A stretch of DNA of 64,000 nt. It comes from DATIUV01 sp049322755 (GTDB lineage: Bacteria; Pseudomonadota; Gammaproteobacteria; Burkholderiales; UBA6910). The notes under the pieces are model-generated. The model was given only the letters and a program-made list of their open reading frames with translations. It was not told where the DNA came from and made no database searches. Both the position numbers and the translations under genes were made by a program. Positions within the stretch are counted from its first letter, which is position 1. Every line of letters starts with the position of its first letter. This document shows, in pieces, positions 1-8,548 of the stretch. The stretch covers positions 11,632 to 75,631 of the forward strand of contig JBMOQX010000043.1 of NCBI GenBank assembly GCA_049322755.1, read 5' to 3'.

Positions 1-2
1 CA

Positions 3-1019
3 ATCATCGCCTATTCAAACAGAGTGTTTTATAAGGGAGGAATACAACCAATCAGAATACCCCGAGCGTCTGAAAGGCTAGACCCGCCTTTAATCGACAT
101 CTACGTACCCTCAGGAGTTAGGGACCGACGTGACATCAACGCTGACGAGGCGCAAGTAATTGCCGACGAAATCGAAGCACTACTCTCGGACGAGAAGTTT
201 GCGAACCGCAGTCTTGGTGTGGTGTCGATGCTTGGAATCGAGCAGGCACGCCATATCGATTCGGTCGTTCGAAAGCGGTGTGATGTAGCAGAGCTAATTC
301 GGCGAAGATTCGAATGTGGAGATGCGCGAACCTTTCAGGGGAGTGAGCGGGACATAATGTTTCTTTCGCTAGTTGTCGATCCCAGCAATTGCAAGGCGGT
401 ATCCGGAAACCTATTTGATCAACGCTTCAATGTTGCTGCAAGCAGGGCACGGGATCGGATGTACTTGGTACGATCTGTAAAGGCGTCCGAGCTCTCGGAC
501 AAGGACCTTCGCTTATCGCTCTTGCAGCATTTTACGAATCCCATCGTCGTCGACAAAGAGGAGGCTGAGAATCTGTTCGAAAGGTGCGAGTCTGGATTTG
601 AGCAGCAGGTTTTTAGCGAATTGACATCAAGAGGCTACCGAGTAATTCCACAAGTCAAGACTGGAGCATATCGAATCGACTTGGTTGTCGAGGGGGAGGG
701 AGACACTCGGCTAGCTATTGAATGCGACGGAGACGAGTTCCACGGCCCAGACCGGTGGCAGGCAGATATGGCACGTCAAAGAGTCCTAGAGCGGGCAGGG
801 TGGGTATTCTGGCGCTGTTTCGCTTCTACATGGGCGCTTCGCAAGGACGAGGTACTTGGGGAGTTGTTAGATCGCTTGCGTTCCATGGGAATCGCTCCGG
901 TCGGGGCGATTGAGCGAGTCCCTAACTTAGTGGAAAAGCGTGAGTGGGCACCACCCATTGCAAGGGGGGAAATGACCGCAAACGGTGCTCCTTCTTTATT
1001 GGGTGTGGAGGCCAACTAG
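3..1019 (+). CDS. Superfamily 1 helicase fused to a Vsr/DUF559-like nuclease (5' end outside window)
   Basis: This is the C-terminal part of a larger protein; the frame is open to the left edge and begins inside a helicase segment (IIAYSNRVFYKGG). SF1 (DNA2/NAM7-type) motifs V and VI are visible: ARTFQGSERDIMFLS near residue 110 and FNVAASRARDRMYLVRS near residue 145. After a short linker comes a Vsr/DUF559-type nuclease fold: RIDLVVEG, then LAIECDGDEFHG, QRVLERAGW and WRCF. Known relatives are large helicase-nuclease proteins common in defence islands. The DNA here is visibly richer in A+T than the chromosomal part of the window, which fits acquired cargo. Helicase and nuclease assignments are good; the defence role is inferred from family and context. 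Confidence 0.8.
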   Translation: MIAYSNRVFYKGGIQPIRIPRASERLDPPLIDIYVPSGVRDRRDINADEAQVIADEIEALLSDEKFANRSLGVVSMLGIEQARHIDSVVRKRCDVAELIRRRFECGDARTFQGSERDIMFLSLVVDPSNCKAVSGNLFDQRFNVAASRARDRMYLVRSVKASELSDKDLRLSLLQHFTNPIVVDKEEAENLFERCESGFEQQVFSELTSRGYRVIPQVKTGAYRIDLVVEGEGDTRLAIECDGDEFHGPDRWQADMARQRVLERAGWVFWRCFASTWALRKDEVLGELLDRLRSMGIAPVGAIERVPNLVEKREWAPPIARGEMTANGAPSLLGVEAN

Positions 1020-1218
1020 CTTCAGTTGCTGCGCGACCACGAAGGCAGAAACCGCCAGGGCGATCGTCTGACGAAGTATCCAGAAAGGGCCTGAATCCTT
1101 TTCAAGGACGCAGCACTCGACAAAATCCCAAAAGGTCCTTCTCTTTCAGACAGCCGGTGATTGGGCTGCCGGACGTAACTTCGGATGAAATCTCTCCCTA
1201 GGGATTTGCACTGGCGCG

Positions 1219-2988
1219 CTATTTCGGCGCTCCACAGCATCGCTTGTACTTATTACCTGAACCGCAGGGGCATGGGTCATTTCTGCCAACTTTGCGAGGA
1301 GACGAGGCTTTGCGATTGCCGCCGACGAAAGCGGGCCTGCCTTGAATCAGCGAGGCTTTGAGATCTGTCAGCACCGGCTCCGTTTGATCCAGGGTGACAT
1401 GTGGCTCCCCTAAGTGAAGATGGCGATAGACTTCGTCGAATATTCCAGAGTAATGCGGATCGAGTTGAACGAGGTCGGCCTTGACATCTAGCAAAGCTCG
1501 AAAGTCCCCATGCTTCAGAAAGTACCCGGCGTAGTCGAGCTCGTCGTCGGACAGCACTTTCCCATGAAGCGCGACGCGCTGATCGAGGTACTTGCGAAAT
1601 TCTGCTGTTCCCAAGCGGAAATATGACCAAGCCTCCGCGAGGTTTTGCAGATCGAGAATATTTACAACCCAAGGGTAAGAGTCAGCGGCGTCTCTCTCAA
1701 GAAGAAGGGTGAGGTTAGTAGCGAGGGCACCGAAATCGTCGCGCGTCACGCAAATGCCGACGGATAACTCGAACTTATCTGGCTCCAAGCATGCAATTTC
1801 TCGCCCGCGCACGTCGTAGAGTGGTACCGCGTGACCGGCCCTTAGTTTGCTTATAACTCGATTAGCTTGGTCATGGGCCTTCTGTATTCCTCGGTCTGCT
1901 CGGAACGCGTCTCGAAGCCGGACAAAGGCTCTGTCGGGGTCCCGGAAAGGCTCGACGGGAGGCGCGGCCTTGGCCTCGATAACGAGGCATAAATCATCGT
2001 CGACGACGACGATATCGTGTTCGAATTGGGAGTCCGGGGTCTCGTAAACCTCACACCAAACTGACGCCGTTGGGCGTAGGAACGCGCTTATGATGATCCG
2101 CGCTTCCTGTTCGAGCGCCTTATCCCTCGCGCGGAGAAATCTGTCACGGGCAGGACTGCCGAGCAACGCCGCTTCGCCTACGATAAGTATGGCCGTGTAT
2201 AAGTCATTAACGCTCGGGCAGAAGGCATCCGTATCGTTCACTTTGATCAAAGGACGGACTCTAGAGACGCTTTGCTCGGTTGGATACTTGATATTCGGCC
2301 CGCAGCCGCGCCTTACGGAAAACTGCTTCCAAAAAGCATCGGCTAAGTCCGGGTAGTCAGCCTGTAGGCGGCGAAGAGGAATAAGCCCCTTCTCTTTCAT
2401 TGAAACGAGGACTTGCTCCGAATCTCCCGAATCATGAAGCTGGTCCAGCGCTTCTTGCAGATAGCCAGAGATTCGGTCGCAGATCTCTAGGGCCGTAATT
2501 GCGCCAATTCCGATCGCCTCCTTCAGCTCTGCTTCGAAGGGCCCTAAGTAGATACGTATGCGCTCGGAAATTTGTGGTACTGAAGCCAATAATCCGCTGT
2601 TGAAGTAATGTAGGAAGGCAAGCATTGCGACTTCCCGCGCTCGCTCCGAATCGGGTGCTTGAATCCCAAGTTCCTCCTTCGACGGCATGTAAAGGGACAT
2701 GTACGAGGAAAAGAGGCCTTGGAGAATATCGTGTGCACGTTCCCATGCGGCCTCTCCAATCTCAGCAGGGTGTGGCGGCTCGGGGCTGGAAACGAGAACA
2801 CTCAGCAGGAATAGAATCTGCCGGGCCGGGGAAGAGAGGCGTCGTTCTCGGACGTCACCGTGGGCTGTACGCATTTGGTATGCGAAGCATCTCCACACGA
2901 CAGATAGCGTAGAACAGCTCTGGAGTAGCTCCCGGAGTTCCGTAATGCCCTTCGCGATTTCTTGTTCCAACGTACCTCTAGGAGCCAT
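1219..2988 (-). CDS. SEC-C motif protein with a predicted PD-(D/E)xK nuclease core
   Basis: A 589-residue protein with no overall family that I recognise. The C-terminus carries a textbook SEC-C zinc-binding motif (VGRNDPCPCGSGNKYKRCC). Around residues 320-340 the segment EHDIVVVDDDLCLVIEAKA has the spacing of a PD-(D/E)xK nuclease core: an acidic residue, a hydrophobic strand, then ExK. The N-terminal half looks helical. The ATG follows closely on a disrupted gene in the same direction and converges on the helicase-nuclease gene. SEC-C tails occur on many proteins of mobile elements. A nuclease or defence function is my inference from the ExK motif and location. The A+T-rich codon use matches its left neighbour. 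Confidence 0.6.
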   Translation of the reverse strand: MAPRGTLEQEIAKGITELRELLQSCSTLSVVWRCFAYQMRTAHGDVRERRLSSPARQILFLLSVLVSSPEPPHPAEIGEAAWERAHDILQGLFSSYMSLYMPSKEELGIQAPDSERAREVAMLAFLHYFNSGLLASVPQISERIRIYLGPFEAELKEAIGIGAITALEICDRISGYLQEALDQLHDSGDSEQVLVSMKEKGLIPLRRLQADYPDLADAFWKQFSVRRGCGPNIKYPTEQSVSRVRPLIKVNDTDAFCPSVNDLYTAILIVGEAALLGSPARDRFLRARDKALEQEARIIISAFLRPTASVWCEVYETPDSQFEHDIVVVDDDLCLVIEAKAAPPVEPFRDPDRAFVRLRDAFRADRGIQKAHDQANRVISKLRAGHAVPLYDVRGREIACLEPDKFELSVGICVTRDDFGALATNLTLLLERDAADSYPWVVNILDLQNLAEAWSYFRLGTAEFRKYLDQRVALHGKVLSDDELDYAGYFLKHGDFRALLDVKADLVQLDPHYSGIFDEVYRHLHLGEPHVTLDQTEPVLTDLKASLIQGRPAFVGGNRKASSPRKVGRNDPCPCGSGNKYKRCCGAPK

Positions 2989-2997
2989 AACGTCGCC

Positions 2998-3442
2998 TCA
3001 GTGTGGGCGCCGGGAAGGCAGTGAGAGCGAGCTGCGGGGCTTCCGCTCCCTCATGGCGGCGTACACCACGCCCTCGGAGTCTCGAAAAGGCTCGCAGAAT
3101 GCATACATCCTGCTGGTCCACGTACTCGCGCACGCGAGGCTCGCTGAACGGTTCCTACGCTCCGCAGATTACTCCGAGAACCTCTACCGTAGGGTCGTCT
3201 ACGTACAGCGCTGCCGCGCCGGCGATCTCAGTCCAACGGGGCTCGTTGGGACTGTGCCTTCGTCGCGCTCGCGCTGATAGGTCAAAGGGATAGCGTAGGT
3301 CATCTAGTCCCCGGTCGAAGTGATCGTGTGAAAGTGTAAGAATGATCCACCGCCGGTCTGGCGCGACACTACACCAGGACCAGCGGACGTTCTTAACGGC
3401 GCATCCGAACTCGGCTGCAATCTCAGAAAACGTTAGTGCCAT
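2998..3442 (-). pseudogene. Disrupted small gene upstream of the SEC-C gene
   Basis: An ATG at 3442 opens 95 codons and stops at a TAG (3155-3157). Past the TAG the same frame reads a protein-like stretch (EPFSEPRVREYVDQQD). Near 3110 the sensible reading moves by one base into MYAFCEPFRDSEGVVYAAMR, which stops at 2998, only 9 bases before the SEC-C gene. One nonsense codon plus one frameshift in a single ancestral gene explains this best, and the near-contact with the SEC-C start suggests they formed an operon. The alternative is that the 95-residue protein is intact and the rest is chance. I do not recognise the family. Confidence 0.4.
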
Positions 3443-3718
3443 CAGTTATCTTCCCTTTTGCGGCTTTCCGGCTTTCCGACCTTGTATTGGTCTGGCCGGG
3501 CGCCCTCGAGTTGCCGCGAAACGCGGACTAGACCGGTGATGATCCATTTGCAACGCGCGAAACCAGGGAAACTGCTGTCCACTCAATTAAGTGCGATCCT
3601 ACCGCCAATGCGTTAATCTTTGGCAGACGCTCGGGACCAATTTAGGCGCTCCACTCTTGGCGATGGTGAGCCTTCCTTGTCCGGGCAGGAAGTCGACCGG
3701 CCAAGACAAGACAGGCGA

Positions 3719-4321
3719 ATGAGTGATCAGCAAAGGAAGCAATCGGCGACGGCGGGGCGACGCTCTAACCTGAATAAGCGGAGACCTCGCCGACCGGATG
3801 CGAGGAGCCCGATAGACCCCGATTTGTCCGAGAAGCGCCGTCGCGCTGGCCTGCTAGGCGCCATGGCGAAGCATGCCAAGAGCGGGAAGGGCGGAGAGGT
3901 GACGGTAACCCTCAAGTCGCAGGAGGAGGCGCGAGTGATTTTGCCAGCAGCCGCCGACAGCGGGTGGCAATTAATGCCGCGCGATCAGGCCGCTGCGGCA
4001 CGCCGGCTGGAGCAACTGGAGGCGGCGAAAGACCTTGCGGCGGAGGCATCGCCGGGGCTTGTCCGGATGCTGATCGCTCTGGCGCACGATCCCGCCGTGG
4101 CAAAGCGAGAACGGATCCAGGCGGCTGGCCTGGTGTTCCGCGTCGGCGGAATCGAGGAGACCCCGGCCGCAGGCACACCGGACAAAGAAATTTCAGAAAT
4201 GACGCCGGACGAGCTGCGGCTGTTCGTGCTTCGCGGCCGAGCGCGCCTTGAGGCGATCGAGGCGGCGAGTGATGTGGCGCTCGATGAAGAGGGCGAGCCG
4301 CGCGGCGGGACACGGCACTGA
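3719..4321 (+). CDS. Hypothetical element-encoded protein, basic N-terminus
   Basis: About 200 residues from the ATG at 3719; the frame is open 33 codons further upstream to a TTG, but that extension looks non-native. The first 45 residues are very basic (NLNKRRPRRPDARS), followed by a helical middle rich in Ala, Glu and Arg and an acidic tail. There is no clear catalytic motif. A charged N-terminus with a helical body recalls small DNA-packaging or DNA-binding proteins of phages, but this is only a resemblance. It is the only gene of this block on the plus strand and converges on the virion-protein-like gene. Confidence 0.5.
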   Translation: MSDQQRKQSATAGRRSNLNKRRPRRPDARSPIDPDLSEKRRRAGLLGAMAKHAKSGKGGEVTVTLKSQEEARVILPAAADSGWQLMPRDQAAAARRLEQLEAAKDLAAEASPGLVRMLIALAHDPAVAKRERIQAAGLVFRVGGIEETPAAGTPDKEISEMTPDELRLFVLRGRARLEAIEAASDVALDEEGEPRGGTRH

Positions 4322-4375
4322 TCGAACAGTCTGTGGCGGCTGTTCCTGACGGGCACGTGCTTTCCGGACGCGCGC

Positions 4376-4978
4376 TCAGCGAACTACGGTGACGGCGTTG
4401 GGATCGGGGCGGCCCGGGTAGTACGGTAGCGGGCTGAATCCCGCGGCCTTCGCGGTTTCGGAGTTGCGCCAGCCGGCCGTGTAGCGCGTGAACAAATCGG
4501 CAAGGGGGCTGTAAGCCTGCGGCGCCGAGACGGACTTGGCGATCGCGGCCGCCTGGTTGCCGATCGTGTCCACGCTGCCGCCGGCCTGCGCGAGCTGCAG
4601 GAGTTGGGCGCGGTTCTGCTCGACCTCGCCCTGTTTCTGCAGCGCCGCGCTACGCGCGTTGTCGCGGATGGAGGCCTCGTTGCGCTGAATGTCCGCCTCG
4701 AGATCGCCGACCGTGCGGTTGAACCCGGACGACTGGCGCGTCGGACTGTTCAGGATCACCGAGCGCCGCGCGCGCGCCGATTGCTCGCCGAACTGCGGCA
4801 TGTAGTAGTCGAGGTAGGCTTTCTCGACACCGTTGTAGTAGTCCGGGCCGAAGCCCTGCGGGCCGTCGAAGACGTCGTTGATTCGCTGCGTCGCGGCCGC
4901 CACCTGAGCCTGCCGCTCCTGTTCCTGCCGGCGGACCTCCGCCGACCCGTCGTTTCCGCCACCGCCGCCCATACACAT
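4376..4978 (-). CDS. Podovirus-like virion or DNA-ejection protein
   Basis: 200 residues beginning MCMGGGGGNDGS, followed by a Gln/Arg/Ala-rich helical region, QRINDVFDG, then YLDYYMPQF and a long helix, ending in LADLFTRYTAGWRN. This Cys-Gly-rich start plus the INDxFD and YLDYxxPQ segments is typical, as I recall, of small internal virion proteins of T7-like and related podoviruses. It starts 2 bases after the preceding gene and ends the ssb operon. No capsid, portal, large terminase or tail genes are visible nearby, so the element is either a degraded prophage or a satellite carrying one virion component. The family resemblance is from memory, not a search. Confidence 0.55.
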   Translation of the reverse strand: MCMGGGGGNDGSAEVRRQEQERQAQVAAATQRINDVFDGPQGFGPDYYNGVEKAYLDYYMPQFGEQSARARRSVILNSPTRQSSGFNRTVGDLEADIQRNEASIRDNARSAALQKQGEVEQNRAQLLQLAQAGGSVDTIGNQAAAIAKSVSAPQAYSPLADLFTRYTAGWRNSETAKAAGFSPLPYYPGRPDPNAVTVVR

Positions 4979-4980
4979 GG

Positions 4981-5283
4981 TCAGTCTCCCGTTGGCTCGC
5001 GTCCGCGCCGCTCAATGAGATTCTGCGTCGTCTTCCCCGCTGCCGACAAATATCGATCGATCTCCGCTTCATAGTCGGCGCCAAAACGCGAGAGCGCCGC
5101 CGCGACCCCGACCAGGACATAACGCTCGTCCGGGGTCAACCGACCCCAGGTCATACCTACCCCGCCCATCAGTGCAGCCTGCAGCTCGCCTGGCGTCGGC
5201 CGCGGCATGTTCTCGAGTTCGCGAAGCGCGCGCTCGAACAGCGCAGCCCGTTCGTCGTATGACGCTTTGTCCATGAACTTCAT
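4981..5283 (-). CDS. Hypothetical protein coupled to the ssb-like gene
   Basis: 100 residues from the ATG at 5283, which overlaps the stop of the ssb-like gene as ATGA, so translation is probably coupled; this overlap decided the start over a longer frame. The protein looks helical (DKASYDERAALFERALRELE) with a central MGGVGMTWGRLTPDERYVL segment, and lacks a signal peptide or membrane segment. I do not recognise the family. Its position between an SSB-like gene and a virion-like gene suggests a phage or plasmid housekeeping role, nothing more specific. Confidence 0.55.
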   Translation of the reverse strand: MKFMDKASYDERAALFERALRELENMPRPTPGELQAALMGGVGMTWGRLTPDERYVLVGVAAALSRFGADYEAEIDRYLSAAGKTTQNLIERRGREPTGD

Positions 5284-5711
5284 GGCAGGTCCGAGAGATC
5301 GCCCGCCTCGGGCGGTATGTCCCACCCCGGCGGCGGCGGGACCGGCGGCGCGCCTCGCGAGCGATCCTGGCGGCGACCCGCTTCACCGTTGCGGTGCTTG
5401 CGCGCTCTGGTCGCCGCCTGATGCGCGCTGATGACCTGCTCGGCGACGACCGAGATCCCGTGCCGGGTCTCCCCGTCGCGTCCGGTCCAGGCGGTGAGCT
5501 TGGAGCGTCCGGAGACCGACAGGGCGTCGCCTTTCCGATGCGCAAGCAGCGCGTCGCACGCGGCTTGGTCGAACGCGATGATCGAGACCACGGCGGCCGC
5601 GTCCTCCGTGGGGACGCGCATTGCCCCGGTGGCGTAGTCGTTTCCGTTCGCTGCCCGGCGTTGTTGCGGGTCGGCGATCAGGATGCCGGTGGCGAGGGTG
5701 TAGAGGCTCAT
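5280..5711 (-). CDS. ssb: Single-stranded DNA-binding protein-like (OB fold)
   Basis: About 143 residues from the ATG at 5711, which has an AAGGA sequence upstream; a start 10 codons earlier lacks one. The first ~100 residues look like an OB fold of the SSB type: LYTLATGILIADPQQR, then VVSIIAFDQAACDALL, and DALSVSGRSKLTAWTGRDG followed by HGISVVAEQVISA. The tail is Arg-rich, then proline-rich (PPVPPPPGW), and ends acidic (EAGDLSDLP). Bacterial SSBs normally end in an acidic tip closed by Phe; here the last residue is Pro. It lies just past a dense GTTGC repeat tract and the primase-helicase gene, so it likely serves replication of the element. Confidence 0.72.
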   Translation of the reverse strand: MSLYTLATGILIADPQQRRAANGNDYATGAMRVPTEDAAAVVSIIAFDQAACDALLAHRKGDALSVSGRSKLTAWTGRDGETRHGISVVAEQVISAHQAATRARKHRNGEAGRRQDRSRGAPPVPPPPGWDIPPEAGDLSDLP

Positions 5712-5948
5712 GGCGCGTCCTTGGGGTGGAAGGAAGGACATCGGCGCGGGATCTCAAGATCCGGGCGATACAAGAGCCCCTGGTTGGCCCACTGGTCGAG
5801 GCAGACTCGCTGGACAGAGGCCCGGGGTTCGAGCGGACCGCGGACGAGCTGGGGCGCGCAGTGCCCGCAGTCAGCGCAGCGGATCCGGTCGTCGGCCCCC
5901 CGAGGATCAGGGGTCCGGGCAAGGGTCGGAAGGGGCTCAGCAGGGGCC

Positions 5949-6161
5949 GTTGCACGCGCAACTTTTGGGGGGGCGAAATGGGGCCCGGAGTTGCACGGTT
6001 TTCCCGCCTCTGTTGCACTCCCGTTGCGCAGGGAGTTGCGGGCCAAAACCTTCTCCGCCAAGGACTTGATGGACCCCTGTTGCATGGCTGTTGCGCAGGG
6101 TGTTGCATCGGAAGGGGTGTGTGTTGCGTGTTGCACCCCCTTAGGGCGTGCAACATGCAAC
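5949..6161. repeat. Iteron-like GTTGC/GCAAC array, candidate replication origin
   Basis: The 466-base gap between the ssb-like and primase genes (5712-6177) holds no credible gene. Within it GTTGC occurs on the plus strand starting at 5949, 5990, 6012, 6023, 6035, 6079, 6090, 6102, 6123 and 6130, and GCAAC at 5958, 6150 and 6157. Steps of 22, 11, 12, 44, 11, 12 and 21 are near multiples of the helical repeat. Two copies share the longer unit GTTGCGCAGGG (6023 and 6090). Dense phased short repeats next to a replication initiator are the hallmark of iteron origins. Operator sites for a regulator are an alternative. Confidence 0.65.
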
Positions 6162-6177
6162 AGCGGGTCGCCGGGGG

Positions 6178-8088
6178 TCATTTCCCGCCCTCTTCGTCGG
6201 CGATCAGGCCCTCATCTCGGGCCCGGCGGAGCGTCCGGGAGACCGTCGATTTATTGATGCCGAGCTCGGCCGCGATCTCGGTCTGGGTGAGCCCGTCGGC
6301 CTTCAGGGCAACGATGCGCTCGAGGTTCGACGCCTGGACGCTCTGCACGGTCCACCGCTGTCGTCCATCCGGCGTTTCTTCCAGGCGGGCCTCGAACGGG
6401 TCCGCCTCGTTGCCTCGGAGGTTCCGAGCCTTCTCGAAGTGCACTTGGAACCATGCGCCGTGCCGGGGCTCGTAGTCGGCCGGCTGCTTCAGGCAGATCA
6501 CGCTGTCCAGCACGTCCTCCCTCTTGCTCGTGCCGCGCTGGTCCCCACCCTTGCCGGCGTGGTGGATGAAAAGGACACTCTTGCCCTGAGCGCGCTTCGC
6601 CAATGCCCAGTCCTGCACGGCGCGCCATCCTTCTGCTTCATTCTCGCGCCCGCCGCTGCGCACCAGGCAGGACAAGTTGTCGAGCACGATCAGCTCTGTC
6701 CGTTCGTCGATCGCCTCGTCGAGCTCCGCTTGGCCGCCGGGGGTCGAGAGATCCGGAACGGGACGAAAATCCTGCTGAAGGTCCGGGGTGACGATTCGGA
6801 ACAGGGCCGGATCCGGTTCCTTGCCGGACGACGCGGCGAGCAGGGCTAGGCGCTCTTGCAGAGCGATGGCCGGCATTTCTCCGTCGACGTAGAGGACGCC
6901 CCGCGGCCGCTCTGCCGCCCAGCCAAGAAACTCCCCGCCGGCCGCGACCGCGTAGGCGATGCCGAGCGCGACGTGAGTCTTACCCACCCCGCGCCTGGCG
7001 TAGATCATGGACAACGACTGCGAGAGGAGCCACGGCGCCAGGATCGCCTCGCGAATCGGAAGCTCGCGGGCGAGCAGCTCGTGCGCCGTCACCACAACGA
7101 TTCGAGAAGCTGGCCGACTGTCCGCTTTCGTCTTTGTAGAGGGCCGAGGAGGCCGCGCATTCGCAATCGCGCGCTTAACGGCTTCGGCGCCGGCCTGAAC
7201 GTGGACGTCGTTGAAGTCCCCGCTTATTTCGGGGATTGCCACCAGTCCGCCCACCGCTGATGCCGCCCGCGTGGCGGCAGTGATCCCAGGGTTGCCGGCC
7301 GTCTTGGTGTCGTTATCCGCGGCGAGAACGATTCGCGCATTCGGGAATTTTTCCCGCAGTTTTAGGGCGACTGCTTCGAGATTTGTGCAATTGAATGCAG
7401 CAGCGACCGGCAGCGACGTGCAAATGTGGATCGACGCCGCCGTCGCCGCACCCTCTGCGAGAACGATCGTCGGCGTCTCTCCTTCTGGGCGCCCCATCGG
7501 ATACCACAATCCAGCGACGCGGCCCCCAGAAAGAAACCGCTTCTTGCCGTCCGCGGTAATAAACTGAAGATTCCGAACGCGTCCCTCGTCATCCCGAAGC
7601 GGGACCAGCATTGCCCCCTCGACCTGCACCCCGCCCACCCATCTGCGGACGGGGCAGTGTCTTACCTTCAGGTTCAGGCCTTTACTCTCGAGGTATGGGT
7701 GCCGGTCTCGTCTCGCCTCGGCCGCGTCCCAGATCCGCTGCGCCAACGCGGCCGCCTTGGCCTCGCGCTGCTCACGAGCGGCGCGGTCGGTCTCAATCTG
7801 TTGCTGCACTTTCGCGCGCGCCCCGGGGGAGAATGAGGTTGCGCGGTCGGGTCGCCAGGTAATGGCACTACCGCCCTTCCAGTCCCAAACCCATCCGACC
7901 ATCCCGTCGTTCGCCAGCTTGCAGGCGCCGTTGCGCTTGCCTGCGCGATCGTCTTGGCGGCGATAGCGCACGATGCGGCCTGGCGCGATGGCGACGTCGC
8001 CGGCAGGCGCGAGCGGGCCTTGAGCGTGCAGGAATCCGAGGAACTCGGAGACTGGGTCGAGCGAGGGCTGCGCGGCGGCGGTGATCAT
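6178..8088 (-). CDS. Primase-helicase (Toprim plus RepA-type AAA ATPase) with C-terminal HTH
   Basis: 636 residues from the ATG at 8088, chosen because GGAGGG lies just upstream and because it overlaps the stop of the small gene before it (ATGA). A Toprim-like region occurs about residues 200-290 (IVLAEGAATAASIH and IVLAADND). A RepA/RecA-type ATPase follows: Walker A at IYARRGVGKTHVALG, RGVLYVDGEMPA, and Walker B at ELIVLDNLS. The last 50 residues hold a helix-turn-helix (LTQTEIAAELGINKSTVSR). This is the usual layout of phage and island replication proteins that prime and unwind DNA. The adjacent repeat tract is its probable target. Confidence 0.85.
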   Translation of the reverse strand: MITAAAQPSLDPVSEFLGFLHAQGPLAPAGDVAIAPGRIVRYRRQDDRAGKRNGACKLANDGMVGWVWDWKGGSAITWRPDRATSFSPGARAKVQQQIETDRAAREQREAKAAALAQRIWDAAEARRDRHPYLESKGLNLKVRHCPVRRWVGGVQVEGAMLVPLRDDEGRVRNLQFITADGKKRFLSGGRVAGLWYPMGRPEGETPTIVLAEGAATAASIHICTSLPVAAAFNCTNLEAVALKLREKFPNARIVLAADNDTKTAGNPGITAATRAASAVGGLVAIPEISGDFNDVHVQAGAEAVKRAIANARPPRPSTKTKADSRPASRIVVVTAHELLARELPIREAILAPWLLSQSLSMIYARRGVGKTHVALGIAYAVAAGGEFLGWAAERPRGVLYVDGEMPAIALQERLALLAASSGKEPDPALFRIVTPDLQQDFRPVPDLSTPGGQAELDEAIDERTELIVLDNLSCLVRSGGRENEAEGWRAVQDWALAKRAQGKSVLFIHHAGKGGDQRGTSKREDVLDSVICLKQPADYEPRHGAWFQVHFEKARNLRGNEADPFEARLEETPDGRQRWTVQSVQASNLERIVALKADGLTQTEIAAELGINKSTVSRTLRRARDEGLIADEEGGK

Positions 8089-8246
8089 GCGGCCCTCCAT
8101 TCGTGATGGCGCGCGCGCATCCGTTGCGCGATGGCCTCGGCCTCGGCGAAAGACAGCGCCCCGGCGCAGTAGTACGCTACCAGCCACCGTTGGACCCGGG
8201 GAACGCAACACGGCACCGCGCGCGGGTGATGGCTCGCGGACCTCAT
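8085..8246 (-). CDS. Small hypothetical protein between regulator and primase
   Basis: 53 residues (MRSASHHPRAVPCC to RARHHEWRAA). Its ATG overlaps the stop of the AlpA-like gene and its stop overlaps the ATG of the primase gene, both as ATGA, so a chain of translational coupling runs through it. This conserved style of overlap is the main evidence that it is a real gene. It has a helical core (SFAEAEAIAQRMRARH) and two adjacent Cys residues. Function unknown. Confidence 0.55.
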   Translation of the reverse strand: MRSASHHPRAVPCCVPRVQRWLVAYYCAGALSFAEAEAIAQRMRARHHEWRAA

Positions 8247-8476
8247 GCGACACCTCGCCGGCTCTCCAGCCAACGCTCAATATCAGCGCGCCGAAACCGC
8301 AGATTTCGGCCGATTTTCAGGCCAATCGATCGGAAGCCATAACGGTCGGTGGATCTCCAGACGTATATCGTGTTAACCGCTATTCCGTATTCGCGCTCGA
8401 CGTCGGCCGGCGTAAGCAACTTGCGTGCGCGCGCGTCATCGGTTGCGGGTGTCTTTGCGGTAGTTGGTGTGGCCAT
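8243..8476 (-). CDS. AlpA/excisionase-like winged helix-turn-helix protein
   Basis: 77 residues from the ATG at 8476, which has a strong AGGAGG Shine-Dalgarno; the 22 codons open further upstream look non-native. The body (LLTPADVEREYGIAVNTIYV, then GLKIGRNLRFRRADIERWLE) is a MerR-like winged helix of the AlpA/excisionase type. In P4-like islands such proteins activate the integrase gene or bend att DNA during excision. It heads a coupled run of three genes ending in the primase-helicase, so it may also set primase expression. Confidence 0.8.
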   Translation of the reverse strand: MATPTTAKTPATDDARARKLLTPADVEREYGIAVNTIYVWRSTDRYGFRSIGLKIGRNLRFRRADIERWLESRRGVA

Positions 8477-8548
8477 TTGGTTCCTCCTGGATAGACACCG
8501 CCATACTCCGCGATGCCACGCCGCCACGAAAGGGAAAACCAAACGCGC

